Shown one piece after another: positions 32,477 to 41,523 of a stretch of 64,000 nucleotides of DNA. Source of the DNA: Acidisarcina sp963790505 (GTDB taxonomy: Bacteria; Acidobacteriota; Terriglobia; Terriglobales; Acidobacteriaceae). The DNA is taken from assembly GCA_963790505.1 (NCBI GenBank), contig CAWBOT010000002.1:372001-436000 (forward strand), written 5' to 3'. Position 1 is the first letter of the stretch; every line of letters begins with the position of its first letter. The position numbers and the translations under genes are program-made. A model generated the notes under the pieces. It was not told the origin of the DNA, searched no databases, and saw only the letters and a program-made list of their open reading frames with translations.

Positions 32477-33388
32477 TCAGGAGGATTGCACGATTCGCAC
32501 TGTGAAGAGCTCGGTCAGCCCTATGCCGGCCAGGATGAGCAGCGCGCCGAAGGCCTGATGGCCGGCCAATCCTTCGTGCAGAAATATCAGGGAAGAAATC
32601 CATGCAAAGAGAGGCTCCGCCGAGAGAATCAGCGCGGTATGGCTGGCGGCCAGGTGTTGTTGCGCCCAGCTTTGAATCGTGAAGGCCGCTGCTGTCGAGA
32701 GGGTCGCCGAAATCAGCAGGGCAATCACCACCTTCGGGGTGAGATTGAATCGGGAGGATTCAAGAAAGGGCGTGCTCGCCGCCATGTAGAGCGTGCAGAA
32801 GCCGATTTGAAGCAGGGCCAATTGTTCAAAGCGGATTTTGTGCGCGAGATGCGCCAGGGAGAGCAGATGAAAGGCGAAGGCCAGGGCGCAGGCCAGGCTG
32901 AGCAGGTCACCCCGATTCATGCCCGCTCCGGAGGAGAGCGAATTGCGCGAGAAGAGTCCGGGAGCGGTCAGCATGGTAATGCCAAGCAATGCCACCAGGG
33001 CACCGGCGTAGGCGTTCCACCGCGGCCGGGGCGAGCCGGGGACGCGCAACGCCGGAATGATCGACAGCAGCGGGACAAAGACCACCGTCAACCCGGTCAG
33101 AAAGGCCGATTTCGAAGGTGTCGTTAGCGCAAGTCCGGCGGTCTGAAACTGGTATCCCAGAGCTAGAAAAAAACCTGCTACAGCGCCGCCGATCCACGCC
33201 TCTTGGGTCAGACGGCGGAGATGTTTCCCATAGACCGCGGCCAGGCAGAGAGCGGCGAGGGCCATACGAATCAGGTTGAAGAGCGACGGGGAGACGTCGG
33301 CCAATGCACCTTTGACCAGGACAAACGTTGCGCCCCAGATCGCCACGACGCCCAGCAGCAACAGGTGTGCCCGGAGTTTCTGCGACAT
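32477..33388 (-). CDS. EamA-family (DMT) transporter
   Basis: Inner-membrane transporter of the drug/metabolite superfamily, 303 residues, ten hydrophobic helices in two EamA repeats. The first repeat begins LLLGVVAIWGATFVLVKG and ends near PALRVPG; the second covers residues 155-295 and ends LIFLHEGLAGHQAFGALLILAGI. Family motifs such as WGATFV and the Glu-rich AEPLFAW are typical. Substrate unknown. It lies downstream of the M20 peptidase on the same strand with a 28-bp gap and may be co-transcribed with it. Confidence 0.9.
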   Translation of the reverse strand: MSQKLRAHLLLLGVVAIWGATFVLVKGALADVSPSLFNLIRMALAALCLAAVYGKHLRRLTQEAWIGGAVAGFFLALGYQFQTAGLALTTPSKSAFLTGLTVVFVPLLSIIPALRVPGSPRPRWNAYAGALVALLGITMLTAPGLFSRNSLSSGAGMNRGDLLSLACALAFAFHLLSLAHLAHKIRFEQLALLQIGFCTLYMAASTPFLESSRFNLTPKVVIALLISATLSTAAAFTIQSWAQQHLAASHTALILSAEPLFAWISSLIFLHEGLAGHQAFGALLILAGIGLTELFTVRIVQSS

Positions 33389-33416
33389 TCTCGATCATTT
33401 CTCCGGTAGCAGCGTC

Positions 33417-34736
33417 TCAGGGCTTTGAGGCATCCGGGGGAGTCTCAGCGAGAGCCAGCAGCAGTAACAGCACCCTTCGCAGCCCAATTTCTCGATCTCG
33501 CGAATCGTACCATTCGGAATAGGTGTGCACCCCGCCGCCATCTCCGCCTGCGCCAATGCTCAGCGCGTCGATACCGAGCGAAAGCGGGATATTCGCGTCG
33601 GTCGAAGCGGTGCGAATTTCGGTGCGGATCCCGAGGTGACGATCGACGGCGCGCAGCAGCTCCAGGATTCTGGCGTCCTCTGCCAGGCTAGCCGCGGGCC
33701 GGTCGCCAATTTTGCGGATCGAAAAGCGGACAGGCGGCAGACCAGGGGCAGGAGGACGCGTGGTGCTGCGAGCTGGCACTCGCCGACCGTTGCTCCGTGC
33801 GACATCACGATTGGCTGCCACCACTACGTCCTCGACCGCGCGATGAAGCTCCACTTCGAGGCGGATCAATTGGTCGGGATCAGTGGAGCGAAGGTCGAGA
33901 CGCGCTGAGGCGCTCTCCGGAATCGAATTGACCGAGGTTCCGCCTTCGATTGTGCCGACGTTGAGAGTAGTGCGCGGTGAATCGCTGAGCTTGACCTGGC
34001 CAAGCCTGCAGATTGCCTCGCTGAGCAGCACAATCGGATTAGGCAAGCCGGCGTCGGTCCAGGAGTGTCCTCCGGGGGCAGAAATGGTGACCAGGAAGCG
34101 GCGGCTGCCTAGCGCCTGGGTGACTGCGATCTCGTGACCTGCGCCATCCAGCACCAAGTTGGCCGCGATTCGCCCCCGCCAGGGAGGTTGTTGATACAAG
34201 TGCCGGATGCCGCGCAGATCTCCATCGCCTTCTTCGCCGACATTTCCCGCAAAGAGGATACCTCGAGCGAGGTCCAGACCATTGCTTTCACGAATTGCCT
34301 TTAAGGTCGCAGCCACGGCAAGCAGGCCTGCGAGTCCTGCCCCGTTGTCGCAGGCGCCTGGCGCTTTGAGACGGGTACCTTCGTGCCCGGCGTGGATCTC
34401 AGGGCCGGGCGGAAAGATTGTGTCGATGTGGGCAGAGATCAAAATGCAGCCAAGGTCGTTCCGGGATGCCTGCGAGCTCGGCGGAGAGTAACCCAGCGCG
34501 TTTCCGCTGGCGTCAATCGCTACATCTTCCAGCCCAAGCTCGCGAAAACGTTCGCACAGCCATTCCGCCCGGGCGCGCTCCTGAAATGGCGGGGCGGCTA
34601 CCTCAACAAGTGCAGTCTGCCAATCCATAATGCGCCGTTCCTGCAGATGCATCCACTGGAAGGCTTCGTGGATCGGGCGCTGGCTGGCGAGATGAATCAC
34701 GCGGGAGAAGGCCGACGCTCGAGTGATGCCTGGCAT
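33417..34736 (-). CDS. M20-family metallopeptidase
   Basis: Zinc-dependent exopeptidase or aminoacylase-like enzyme of 439 residues. Metal residues of the M20 fold: His and Asp in ISAHIDTIFPPG, Asp in GACDNGAGLAGLLA, Glu pair in GNVGEEGDGD, and the late His in GGGVHTYSEWYD. The dimerisation domain occupies roughly residues 215-345 (ISAPGGHSWTDAG...IEGGTSVNSIPE). I chose ATG 34736, where the family's N-terminal helix begins (ASQRPIHEAFQWMHLQE); the ORF is open about 75 bases further. Substrate cannot be told. No signal peptide. Confidence 0.88.
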   Translation of the reverse strand: MPGITRASAFSRVIHLASQRPIHEAFQWMHLQERRIMDWQTALVEVAAPPFQERARAEWLCERFRELGLEDVAIDASGNALGYSPPSSQASRNDLGCILISAHIDTIFPPGPEIHAGHEGTRLKAPGACDNGAGLAGLLAVAATLKAIRESNGLDLARGILFAGNVGEEGDGDLRGIRHLYQQPPWRGRIAANLVLDGAGHEIAVTQALGSRRFLVTISAPGGHSWTDAGLPNPIVLLSEAICRLGQVKLSDSPRTTLNVGTIEGGTSVNSIPESASARLDLRSTDPDQLIRLEVELHRAVEDVVVAANRDVARSNGRRVPARSTTRPPAPGLPPVRFSIRKIGDRPAASLAEDARILELLRAVDRHLGIRTEIRTASTDANIPLSLGIDALSIGAGGDGGGVHTYSEWYDSRDREIGLRRVLLLLLALAETPPDASKP

Positions 34737-34807
34737 GAGAAGTCTCAGGGTAGCATTGAGCGCCGCTCGAGGGGCGTACAACCTCGCCCCTCGAGCCGAG
34801 TTGGAAG

Positions 34808-35644
34808 TCAACCGACCGGCGGTCGCGGCGATTGAGCAGAATATTTGACCTCTACCAGGAAGAGACCGCGGGCGGGAGCGGTTGGTCCGGCGGCGGACCG
34901 CGAGCGTGCCGCGAGAATGTGGGGGATGGATTCGGCGGACATCGCTCCGCGCCCTATTTCGAGAAACGTGCCTACCAGGTTGCGCACCATGTGGTGGAGG
35001 AAGCCGCTTCCGGTGACACGATAGATTAAATGCTCAGTTTCCATCTTCCAGACGGATTCGTTGACCGCCCGCACGCAATCGAGTTCCGGTTGCGGAGCAG
35101 CTTTGCGGCTTTCCGCGTCGGGGTCGTTGGCGGCAAAAGAGGTAAAGTCGTGTTCTCCGAGGACATCGCCGGCAGCCCGGGCCATCGTCTCCAAGTTGAG
35201 CGGCCAGTTCAGTGCGTAGACATAGCGCGCCAGCGTCGGCGGGCAGAGCTCACCGCGAAAAACGCGGTATTCGTAGGTCTTCTCCATGGCGCTGTGCCGG
35301 GCGTGAAAGTCAGGCGGGACATGTTTTGCAGAGAGAACGCGGATGGATTCGGGCAGAGTACGGTTCAGTGCGCGCGCGAGATTCATCGGCGGAATAGGAG
35401 CGGCGAGGCAGAAAGACGCGACTTGTCCTAACGCGTGAACACCGGAATCGGTGCGCCCGGATCCTTGCGGCAGGACCCGCTCGCCGGTAACTCGGGCGAT
35501 GGCATCCGATAATTCTCCCTGGACGGTGAGCTGATTCGGCTGCACCTGCCACCCACGAAAGTCGGAGCCATCGTATGCCAGAAGCAGACTCCAGTTCTGG
35601 AGCTGACCGGTAACGTCGATACTTTCCGGCGACTTGCTCATCAT
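34808..35644 (-). CDS. truA: tRNA pseudouridine(38-40) synthase
   Basis: Modifies uridines 38-40 in the anticodon arm of many tRNAs. The catalytic Asp66 sits in GSGRTDSGVHA; LLAYDGSDFRGWQ at the start and FHARHSAMEKTYEYR and GSGFLHHMVRNLVGT are further TruA hallmarks. Length (278 residues) is normal, with a 10-20 residue variable N-terminus. Two tandem ATGs leave a one-codon doubt. The stop lies about 70 bases before the M20 start, so the three minus-strand genes (truA, peptidase, transporter) could form one unit. Confidence 0.94.
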   Translation of the reverse strand: MMSKSPESIDVTGQLQNWSLLLAYDGSDFRGWQVQPNQLTVQGELSDAIARVTGERVLPQGSGRTDSGVHALGQVASFCLAAPIPPMNLARALNRTLPESIRVLSAKHVPPDFHARHSAMEKTYEYRVFRGELCPPTLARYVYALNWPLNLETMARAAGDVLGEHDFTSFAANDPDAESRKAAPQPELDCVRAVNESVWKMETEHLIYRVTGSGFLHHMVRNLVGTFLEIGRGAMSAESIPHILAARSRSAAGPTAPARGLFLVEVKYSAQSPRPPVG

Positions 35645-36062
35645 CCAGGCTCACCGCAGCAGCGGCGCGGCTCCTTTTAAACACTGGTTTCAGTGTTGAT
35701 TCACAGCGTTGATTTAACGATACATACCTTGACGCTTTTGGTGGGCTGAGGATCGGATCTGCACGGGGACGGTAAGATAGAACGAGTCGCCGTCTCAGCA
35801 TTCGGAACCCGCCAGTTGCTCGATGTTAGGAGACTGCGCCGTTCGTTGGAACGAAGAGCAGTCAAACGACGTACTCAGGTGCAGATACCGCGCGAAGCCA
35901 GCGTGGCCGTCTCTTGAGGAATAATTCGCGTATGAGCGGTGATCGGCGGAAGTGTTGGAAGGATCAGCTCTTATTCCGGAACTGAGGCCGGTATTTCAGA
36001 GTCGATTGAGTGCTTTCGAGCGTCTGAGTAGGACGCATATTGAATCAAGTGGAGAAGGACGA
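35645..36062. other. Divergent intergenic region between truA and tolC
   Basis: About 420 bases without a supported gene. It contains an inverted repeat AACACTG-GTTT-CAGTGTT at 35680-35697 and, just after it, the near-direct repeat GTGTTGATT/GCGTTGATTT. These could be regulatory for truA. A 17-codon open frame at 35932-35985 with GAGGA upstream could be a leader peptide but is not supported further. No clear promoter pair was found. Confidence 0.45.
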
Positions 36063-38282
36063 ATGCATTTTTTGTTCGAACGCAGCGGCAATCGGCGGAG
36101 TGTGCCATCTACCCTGAGCAGGATTGACCGGCCCCGGCCGAACGCGTATCGAAGGGTGCGCGGCGTTGTCGCAGGCGCGGCAATTGCTGGCTTGCTATTA
36201 AACTCCGTGCCGGAGTCTGCCATGGCACAACAGCAGCCTTCGACCGCGCCGACTCCGACGAATGCTTCGGGGAGTCTGATCGATCTTCACCCGACGTCGC
36301 GGGATTATCGCATTCCGCGGAGTTACTGGAAGAACCCCTTTGCGCCATACACGCCGACAACGGTCGACCCGGCAACGACGATGAATTCGACGCGTCTGGA
36401 GGATTTGGCCAAAGGCGGAAAGATCTATCTCAGCCTGAGCAACGCGGTAGTGCTGGCGTTGGAGAATAACTACGACATCGCTATTCAGCGCTTTAACATC
36501 GACATTGCCGACACCGACATCCTCCGAGCCAAGGCGGGCTACAACCTGTTGGGGGCGCCCAGCGGCCTGGTCGAGAACACCATCGGCGGAACCAATCAGC
36601 TGCTGCAGGCCAGCGGCGGCGGCCCCGGCGGCACGTCGGCCGGCGCGGGGGGTGCAGGCGCAGGCGCTTCGGGACTTACGCTAACGACCAACGGCCTCGG
36701 TCCGTCGCCTGAGGTGCTGGATCCCTCTCTGACCGGAGCGATCCAAATCCAGAACCAGACCCTGCCGACAGCAAGTTCTTTTTCCGGGCCTGTCGTCAAT
36801 ACCCATACGAACGAGTACAACTTCACCTATAACCAGGCGTGGATCACCGGTACACAACTCCAGGTTGGCTTTGATAACAGCCGTGTCTCGACCGACCAGC
36901 CGTTTACTACCTACAGCCCGGCGCTCAATTCGAATTTCCTGGCGACGGTCACTCAGCATCTCGCTTACGGTTTTGGACCCGGAATCAACCAGCGCCTCAT
37001 TATCCAGGCCAAGAACGATCGGCACATCACCGATTCGGGCTTTCGCCAGCAGATCCTGTATACGATTAATCAGGTGGAGAATATCTATTGGGGCCTGGTC
37101 AGCTCCTACGAGGACGTCCAGTCCAAGGCGCGGGCGCTGGAGCAGTCGAAGCAACTGGCGGCCGACAATCGCAAGCAGCTGGAGATCGGTACGCTTGCCC
37201 CCCTAGACGTAGTGCAGTCGGACAGCAATGTAGCCAGCGATCAACAGGCCCTGGTTAGTTCGCAGACGGCATTGGAGTATCAGCAGCTGGTCATGAAGCA
37301 GGCCATCGCCCGCAACTTGACCGACCCGACGCTTGCTGGCGCTCCGGTGATTCCGACCGATCGGATCTCGATTTTGGAGACTCCCGAAGAGAGAACTCCG
37401 GTAGAGGATCTGGTAAAGCAAGCGAATGCCAACCGGCCAGACGTCCAAATCGCTCTGCTCACCTTGAAGAACGATGAAATCACCCTTCGGGCGGAACGCA
37501 ATGCGCTTCTTCCTCAGGTTGATCTGTACGCCTACTACGGCGGCTACGGACTGGGCGGCGCTCGAGGGCCGAATTGCACGATCTTCAACGCAGAGTTCCA
37601 GAGCGTTCCTTGTACCGAGGAAACTACTCCAACAATCGACTACAACCACACCTTCCAAAACCTCTTCAATAATTCGGGGCCGAACAGGGGAGTTGGGCTG
37701 AACATCAATATTCCGATTCGCAACCGCAAGGCGCAGTCGGAGCAGGTCCGCTCCGTCCTCGAATATCGCCAGGCGCAACTCCAGTTGCAGCAGATTTACC
37801 TGAAGGTGAGAATGCAGGTCATCAACGGACAGTTCGCCCTCACCAACGATCGCGCTCAGGTAGAGGCGGCGCAGTCGGCGGCAGACTATAACCGGCAGAG
37901 TCTGGACTCTGAGCAGAAGAAGTACCGTCTCGGAGCGTCGACTACGGCCGCGGTTCTCTTGCAGCAACGCAACCTCTCCAACGCCGAGAATAACCTGATC
38001 ACCGCCCGCGCAACCTATGCCAAGGACCGTGCGGCACTGTCGCAGATCCTGGCCAATACCATGGACCGTTACGGCATCAGCCTGGAAGACGCAGTCACCG
38101 GGAACGTGAAGCAGATCCCCGTCATTCCGGGTATCGAACCTGCCAAGCAGTTGCCCGATGCGCAGGTTCCCGACCAGCAACAGCGATTGCAGCAGCAGGA
38201 ACAGGCTCCTCCAGGCCAAACTCCCGCAATGCCGTCGCAACCGCCCGCGCCGCCGGGCCAGGCGACACCTCCGCCGCAGTAA
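36063..38282 (+). CDS. TolC-family outer-membrane efflux protein
   Basis: Outer-membrane channel protein of 739 residues, long for the TolC family (usually 430-500). A signal segment (residues 35-55, VAGAAIAGLLLNSVPESAMAQ) precedes the outer-membrane factor domain, visible as YLSLSNAVVLALENNYDIAIQRFNI, then QVENIYWGLVSSYEDVQSKARALEQSKQLAAD and, in the second half, LKNDEITLRAERNALLPQVDLYAYYGGYG. Extra length comes from a Gly/Ala-rich insert (residues about 175-210) and a Gln/Pro-rich tail of about 60 residues. GGAGAAGG before ATG 36063 decides the start. No adjacent RND pump genes. Confidence 0.9.
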   Translation: MHFLFERSGNRRSVPSTLSRIDRPRPNAYRRVRGVVAGAAIAGLLLNSVPESAMAQQQPSTAPTPTNASGSLIDLHPTSRDYRIPRSYWKNPFAPYTPTTVDPATTMNSTRLEDLAKGGKIYLSLSNAVVLALENNYDIAIQRFNIDIADTDILRAKAGYNLLGAPSGLVENTIGGTNQLLQASGGGPGGTSAGAGGAGAGASGLTLTTNGLGPSPEVLDPSLTGAIQIQNQTLPTASSFSGPVVNTHTNEYNFTYNQAWITGTQLQVGFDNSRVSTDQPFTTYSPALNSNFLATVTQHLAYGFGPGINQRLIIQAKNDRHITDSGFRQQILYTINQVENIYWGLVSSYEDVQSKARALEQSKQLAADNRKQLEIGTLAPLDVVQSDSNVASDQQALVSSQTALEYQQLVMKQAIARNLTDPTLAGAPVIPTDRISILETPEERTPVEDLVKQANANRPDVQIALLTLKNDEITLRAERNALLPQVDLYAYYGGYGLGGARGPNCTIFNAEFQSVPCTEETTPTIDYNHTFQNLFNNSGPNRGVGLNINIPIRNRKAQSEQVRSVLEYRQAQLQLQQIYLKVRMQVINGQFALTNDRAQVEAAQSAADYNRQSLDSEQKKYRLGASTTAAVLLQQRNLSNAENNLITARATYAKDRAALSQILANTMDRYGISLEDAVTGNVKQIPVIPGIEPAKQLPDAQVPDQQQRLQQQEQAPPGQTPAMPSQPPAPPGQATPPPQ

Positions 38283-38284
38283 TG

Positions 38285-38316
38285 AACGCCCGGTGAAGCC
38301 ACCGGGCGTTTCTTTC
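38285..38316 (+). terminator. Rho-independent terminator after tolC
   Basis: AACGCCCGGTG and CACCGGGCGTT form a perfect eleven-base stem around the AAGC loop, followed by TCTTTC. It begins two bases after the tolC stop. Strong stem with a moderate T-rich tail. Confidence 0.85.
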
Positions 38317-38468
38317 GCGCCATTTCAGGCCTGAATCGCACTTGTCGCCGAGATCCCGGAGAAAATTCCGGTCACGTTGGGCTACACTGCCCCAAGCGGT
38401 CAACCGCCTGCCAGGTCGCGGCCCGGTAAGCAGTCAATTTCCATAGAATCTCTGAGCATCCATCGAGA

Positions 38469-39956
38469 ATGAAGCAATGGAACCGCCGCGAACTTATACG
38501 CAGTTCAGCTAAGGCCGCCGCACTCAGCACTCTCGCGTGGCGTGCTCCATGCTTCGGTAGAAGTGTCCCGGTTGAATCGAGTTTCCCCAGGGATTTCTAT
38601 TGGGGCGCTTCAACCTCGGCTATGCAGATCGAGGGTTCGCCATATGCCAACGGTGGAGGGCGGTCGATATGGGGCGCCTTTGAGGCTGTTGCTGGGAACA
38701 TTAAAGACGGCAGCACGAATTGGGTTGCCGACGACGAATACCGCCGTTACGCCGAAGATATCGGCCACCTGAACGATCTCGGAATCGGCGCCTACCGCTT
38801 CTCGATCGCATGGCCGCGCGTGCTGCCCAAGGGCAAAGGCAAGCCGAACGAAGCGGGGCTTGACTACTATGACAGGCTGATCGACGGCCTGCTCGGCGCG
38901 AAGATAACCCCTTTCGCCACAGTCTTCCATTTTGATTATCCAGAGGCGCTCCAGCAACTCGGTGGCTGGCTCCATCCCGACAGCTCGAAGTGGCTCGCCG
39001 ACTACGCCCACCTTGTCGCCAGCCGCTTTTCCGATCGTGTCGCGAACTGGCTGACGATCAACGAGCCCAACAGCTTCTGGGTATCGGGCGCCGAACTGGG
39101 AGCGTGGCCACCAGGCCTCAAACTCGACAGCACTCAACTCGCTCTCGGCGCGCACAACCTGCTGCTCGGACATGGGCGATCTGTGCAAGCCGTCCGCGCT
39201 GCCGCGAAGAGACCGGTCAAGGTAGGTTTACCCTTCTACGGCATGTTTTCCATTCCTGCAAGCTCTTCGCCGCAGGACGTAGCAGCGGCACGGACGGCCT
39301 CCTTTGCGACCATGAAGCGACGCGTCATTCCGTTGCAGCCAGCAATCCGGCTTATGAATAATTCCTGGTGGCTCGACCCTATCTATCTGGGCCACTATCC
39401 CGCGGAAGGCTACAAATTGTTTCCCTCAGTTGAGAAGCTAGCCAAGCCGGAAGACATGCGCATCATTCATCAGTCGCTCGATTATTGCGCCGTGAACCTC
39501 TACTTTGCACCCACGGTAAAGGCCGGCCACGACGGCAAAGCGGAGGTTGTGCCGGAATCGCCGATCGCGCCTCGCTCTCACTATCAATGGGCGATTACTC
39601 CCGATCTGCTCTACTGGGCGCCAAAGTTCCTCGCCGAACGCTACCACAAGCCCATACTGGTCACGGAGAACGGTATTTCGCTCGCCGACGGTCCAGGGGC
39701 GGACGGGAAGGTCCGCGACCCGCAGCGCATTGCTTTCCTAAATAGCTATCTTGGAGCGTACAAGCGCGCGCATCGGGACGGAGTTCCGCTGGCCGGCTAT
39801 TTCCACTGGTCGCTGCTCGACAATTGGGAGTTTACCCAGGGATATCTTGAGCGCTTCGGTCTTATCTATGTCGACCGGAAGACGCAGAAGCGGACTGTCA
39901 AGGACTCCGCCTATCACTACCGGGAGATTATCGAGACGCATGGAGCCACTCTATAG
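38469..39956 (+). CDS. Tat-exported GH1 beta-glucosidase
   Basis: Family 1 glycoside hydrolase of 495 residues with a twin-arginine signal (WNRRELIRSSAKAAALS). The acid/base Glu199 lies in LTINEPNSFW and the nucleophile Glu400 in ILVTENGIS, so the enzyme should be active. Substrate-binding motifs FPRDFYWGASTSAMQIEG, ATVFHFDYPEAL and HWSLLDNWEFTQGY are typical, except that the usual HWDLP reads HFDYP. It would act on beta-glucosides or related sugars in the periplasm. Stands alone between a terminator and the convergent mscS-like gene. Confidence 0.92.
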   Translation: MKQWNRRELIRSSAKAAALSTLAWRAPCFGRSVPVESSFPRDFYWGASTSAMQIEGSPYANGGGRSIWGAFEAVAGNIKDGSTNWVADDEYRRYAEDIGHLNDLGIGAYRFSIAWPRVLPKGKGKPNEAGLDYYDRLIDGLLGAKITPFATVFHFDYPEALQQLGGWLHPDSSKWLADYAHLVASRFSDRVANWLTINEPNSFWVSGAELGAWPPGLKLDSTQLALGAHNLLLGHGRSVQAVRAAAKRPVKVGLPFYGMFSIPASSSPQDVAAARTASFATMKRRVIPLQPAIRLMNNSWWLDPIYLGHYPAEGYKLFPSVEKLAKPEDMRIIHQSLDYCAVNLYFAPTVKAGHDGKAEVVPESPIAPRSHYQWAITPDLLYWAPKFLAERYHKPILVTENGISLADGPGADGKVRDPQRIAFLNSYLGAYKRAHRDGVPLAGYFHWSLLDNWEFTQGYLERFGLIYVDRKTQKRTVKDSAYHYREIIETHGATL

Positions 39957-40007
39957 CCCATCTCTCAAACTGAAAATCCGAGTTGCAAGGGGCGGCCAAG
40001 TCCCACG

Positions 40008-41030
40008 CTAGTTGCTCTCGCCGGTAAACGGATTGGTCTCACGCGGCCTGGCGGCAGTTGGGTCGTGCGCAGCAGCGTTCGACGAGGCTTGCTCAGACTC
40101 GGCTACGGTGGGCATCCTGGCTCCGCTGGGGTCGAATACCCGTAACGGGTCGCCGGGTAGAATCCCATTTTCTTCGAGGGCCATACGGATCCTTCGCTGC
40201 GTCTCGCGCAGCGCTGACCATTGCTGGTTCGCCAGGGTCTTGATCTGGACCGGGTAAACAACCTGCGATCCCTTGATGGAATCGACTCCGAGCAGGGTGG
40301 GATCGGCGAGATAGACTGCACTGAATGCGGGGTCTTTGCGAACGGTCATCGCCGCACCTTTGAGGACGCTCATTACCTTGTCCGGCTCGGCAGAAAAGTC
40401 GACGGCAACGTTGATCGTTGCCACCGAGTAATCGCGGGTGAGATTCGCGACATTCGTGATTTGGGAATTGGGGATGGTGTAAAGCGTGCCGTCTCCGTCG
40501 CGCAGCATCGTCTTGCGCAGGGACATCGATTCCACGGTACCGCTTAACCCCGCCAGGCGCACCACATCGCCTACGTTGTATTGGTCTTCAATTAGGATCA
40601 GCATGCCATTGAGGCAGTCTTTGACGATGGTCTGCGCAGCGAGACCGATGGCCACGCCGGCGACACCCGCGCTGGTAATCAGGGGTGCAAGGTTGAAGTT
40701 GAAGACATCGCGCAATATCTGCAAGGTCGCCAAGAATCCAACGATCCCGATGGCCGTCGCGCGAAGCACCGATGCAACCGTCTTGATCTGCGAGGTCCTG
40801 GCAAAATCGCTGGATCGTGTTTCTGCGGCCCGGGTCAGGCGCCGGGTGAACACGTTGACCAGCCACATCAACAGCCAGGTGAAGGCTAGGACAAAGATCA
40901 GCTTGGGCAGATCGTGGCGAAGGAATTCTCGGGCAGCCGATCCCCAGGCCTGGACAAGTTCATGAATAAATTGGCCTGAAGGCTCCAGTGTTTGCGCTGC
41001 GGCAAGATGCATAGGCGAAGGGACACTCAT
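40008..41030 (-). CDS. MscS-family mechanosensitive ion channel
   Basis: Small-conductance mechanosensitive channel of 340 residues. Two or three N-terminal helices (LIFVLAFTWLLMWLVNVF, then a pair near residues 90-130) are followed by the pore helix rich in Gly and Ala (LITSAGVAGVAIGLAAQTIVKDCLNG) and the beta domain (VGDVVRLAGLSGTVESMSLRKTMLRDGDG). The C-terminal mixed domain ends in an Ala/Ser/Pro-rich tail. It protects against osmotic shock. Starts back to back with the small gene at 41068. Confidence 0.92.
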   Translation of the reverse strand: MSVPSPMHLAAAQTLEPSGQFIHELVQAWGSAAREFLRHDLPKLIFVLAFTWLLMWLVNVFTRRLTRAAETRSSDFARTSQIKTVASVLRATAIGIVGFLATLQILRDVFNFNLAPLITSAGVAGVAIGLAAQTIVKDCLNGMLILIEDQYNVGDVVRLAGLSGTVESMSLRKTMLRDGDGTLYTIPNSQITNVANLTRDYSVATINVAVDFSAEPDKVMSVLKGAAMTVRKDPAFSAVYLADPTLLGVDSIKGSQVVYPVQIKTLANQQWSALRETQRRIRMALEENGILPGDPLRVFDPSGARMPTVAESEQASSNAAAHDPTAARPRETNPFTGESN

Positions 41031-41055
41031 GCGGGTGAATTGCCTCCCGCTTTCC

Positions 41056-41061
41056 TATAAT
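41056..41061 (+). promoter_or_regulatory. Perfect -10 hexamer TATAAT six bases before the start codon
   Basis: TATAAT at 41056-41061 is followed by GAACCG and then ATG 41068. With the usual seven-base distance from -10 to +1 the transcript would begin at the ATG, giving a leaderless message. No clear -35 at 16-18 bases; no ribosome site is present, which supports the leaderless reading. Confidence 0.5.
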
Positions 41062-41067
41062 GAACCG

Positions 41068-41481
41068 ATGCGAAGGTTTTCCGGCAAGTTGCGTCGTCTG
41101 ACCAGCTTCTTCGCGACATCCCTTCTGATAGTGTTGCCGATTTGCAGGGGCCGAATTGCCTTCAGCCAATCACAGGAACCTTCCCAAGTCCCGCCCATCC
41201 AATCGGCACCGGGCATCAGGGCGCCATTCGGACAAGGGCAGGATGCGCACGTAGATCCAGCCGTGCGTCACGCACAGATTGAAGCTGCAAGAGAACGCAA
41301 CGTCGAACGCCAGAAGCGGATGGTGGCCGATGCGAACAAGATCGTAGAACTCGCGCAGCAAATCAACGCTGATGCGAATAAAGGCGACAATCACGCGCTC
41401 TCGGCATCGGCGGCAAAGAAGGCTGAAGAGATTGAGAAGCTCGCGAGAGGCGTGAAGGAGCGAATGAAGGCAGAGTATTAA
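41068..41481 (+). CDS. Small exported protein of unknown function
   Basis: Protein of 137 residues with a signal peptide or anchor (residues 10-34, SFFATSLLIVLPICRGRIAFSQ), a Pro/Gln-rich stretch, and a charged helical C-terminal half (EAARERNVERQKRMVADANKIVELAQQINADANKG in segments, then KKAEEIEKLARGVKERM) likely to form a coiled coil. No enzymatic motif. ATG 41068 is chosen because a TATAAT box ends six bases upstream; the ORF reads further upstream without support. Similar small proteins are common in Terriglobia genomes, as far as I recall, without assigned role. Confidence 0.7.
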   Translation: MRRFSGKLRRLTSFFATSLLIVLPICRGRIAFSQSQEPSQVPPIQSAPGIRAPFGQGQDAHVDPAVRHAQIEAARERNVERQKRMVADANKIVELAQQINADANKGDNHALSASAAKKAEEIEKLARGVKERMKAEY

Positions 41482-41523
41482 AGCTCCCATGCATTGCGGG
41501 ATGCCGACGCTGGTTTATCTCCC

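Noticed and set aside
35932..35985. 17-codon open frame upstream of tolC as a leader peptide
   Set aside because: Only a weak GAGGA site supports it; no attenuator-like stems or amino-acid runs were seen.
37203..38240. 345-codon minus-strand open frame within tolC
   Set aside because: Antisense shadow of the TolC repeats; composition is typical of reversed GC-rich codons.
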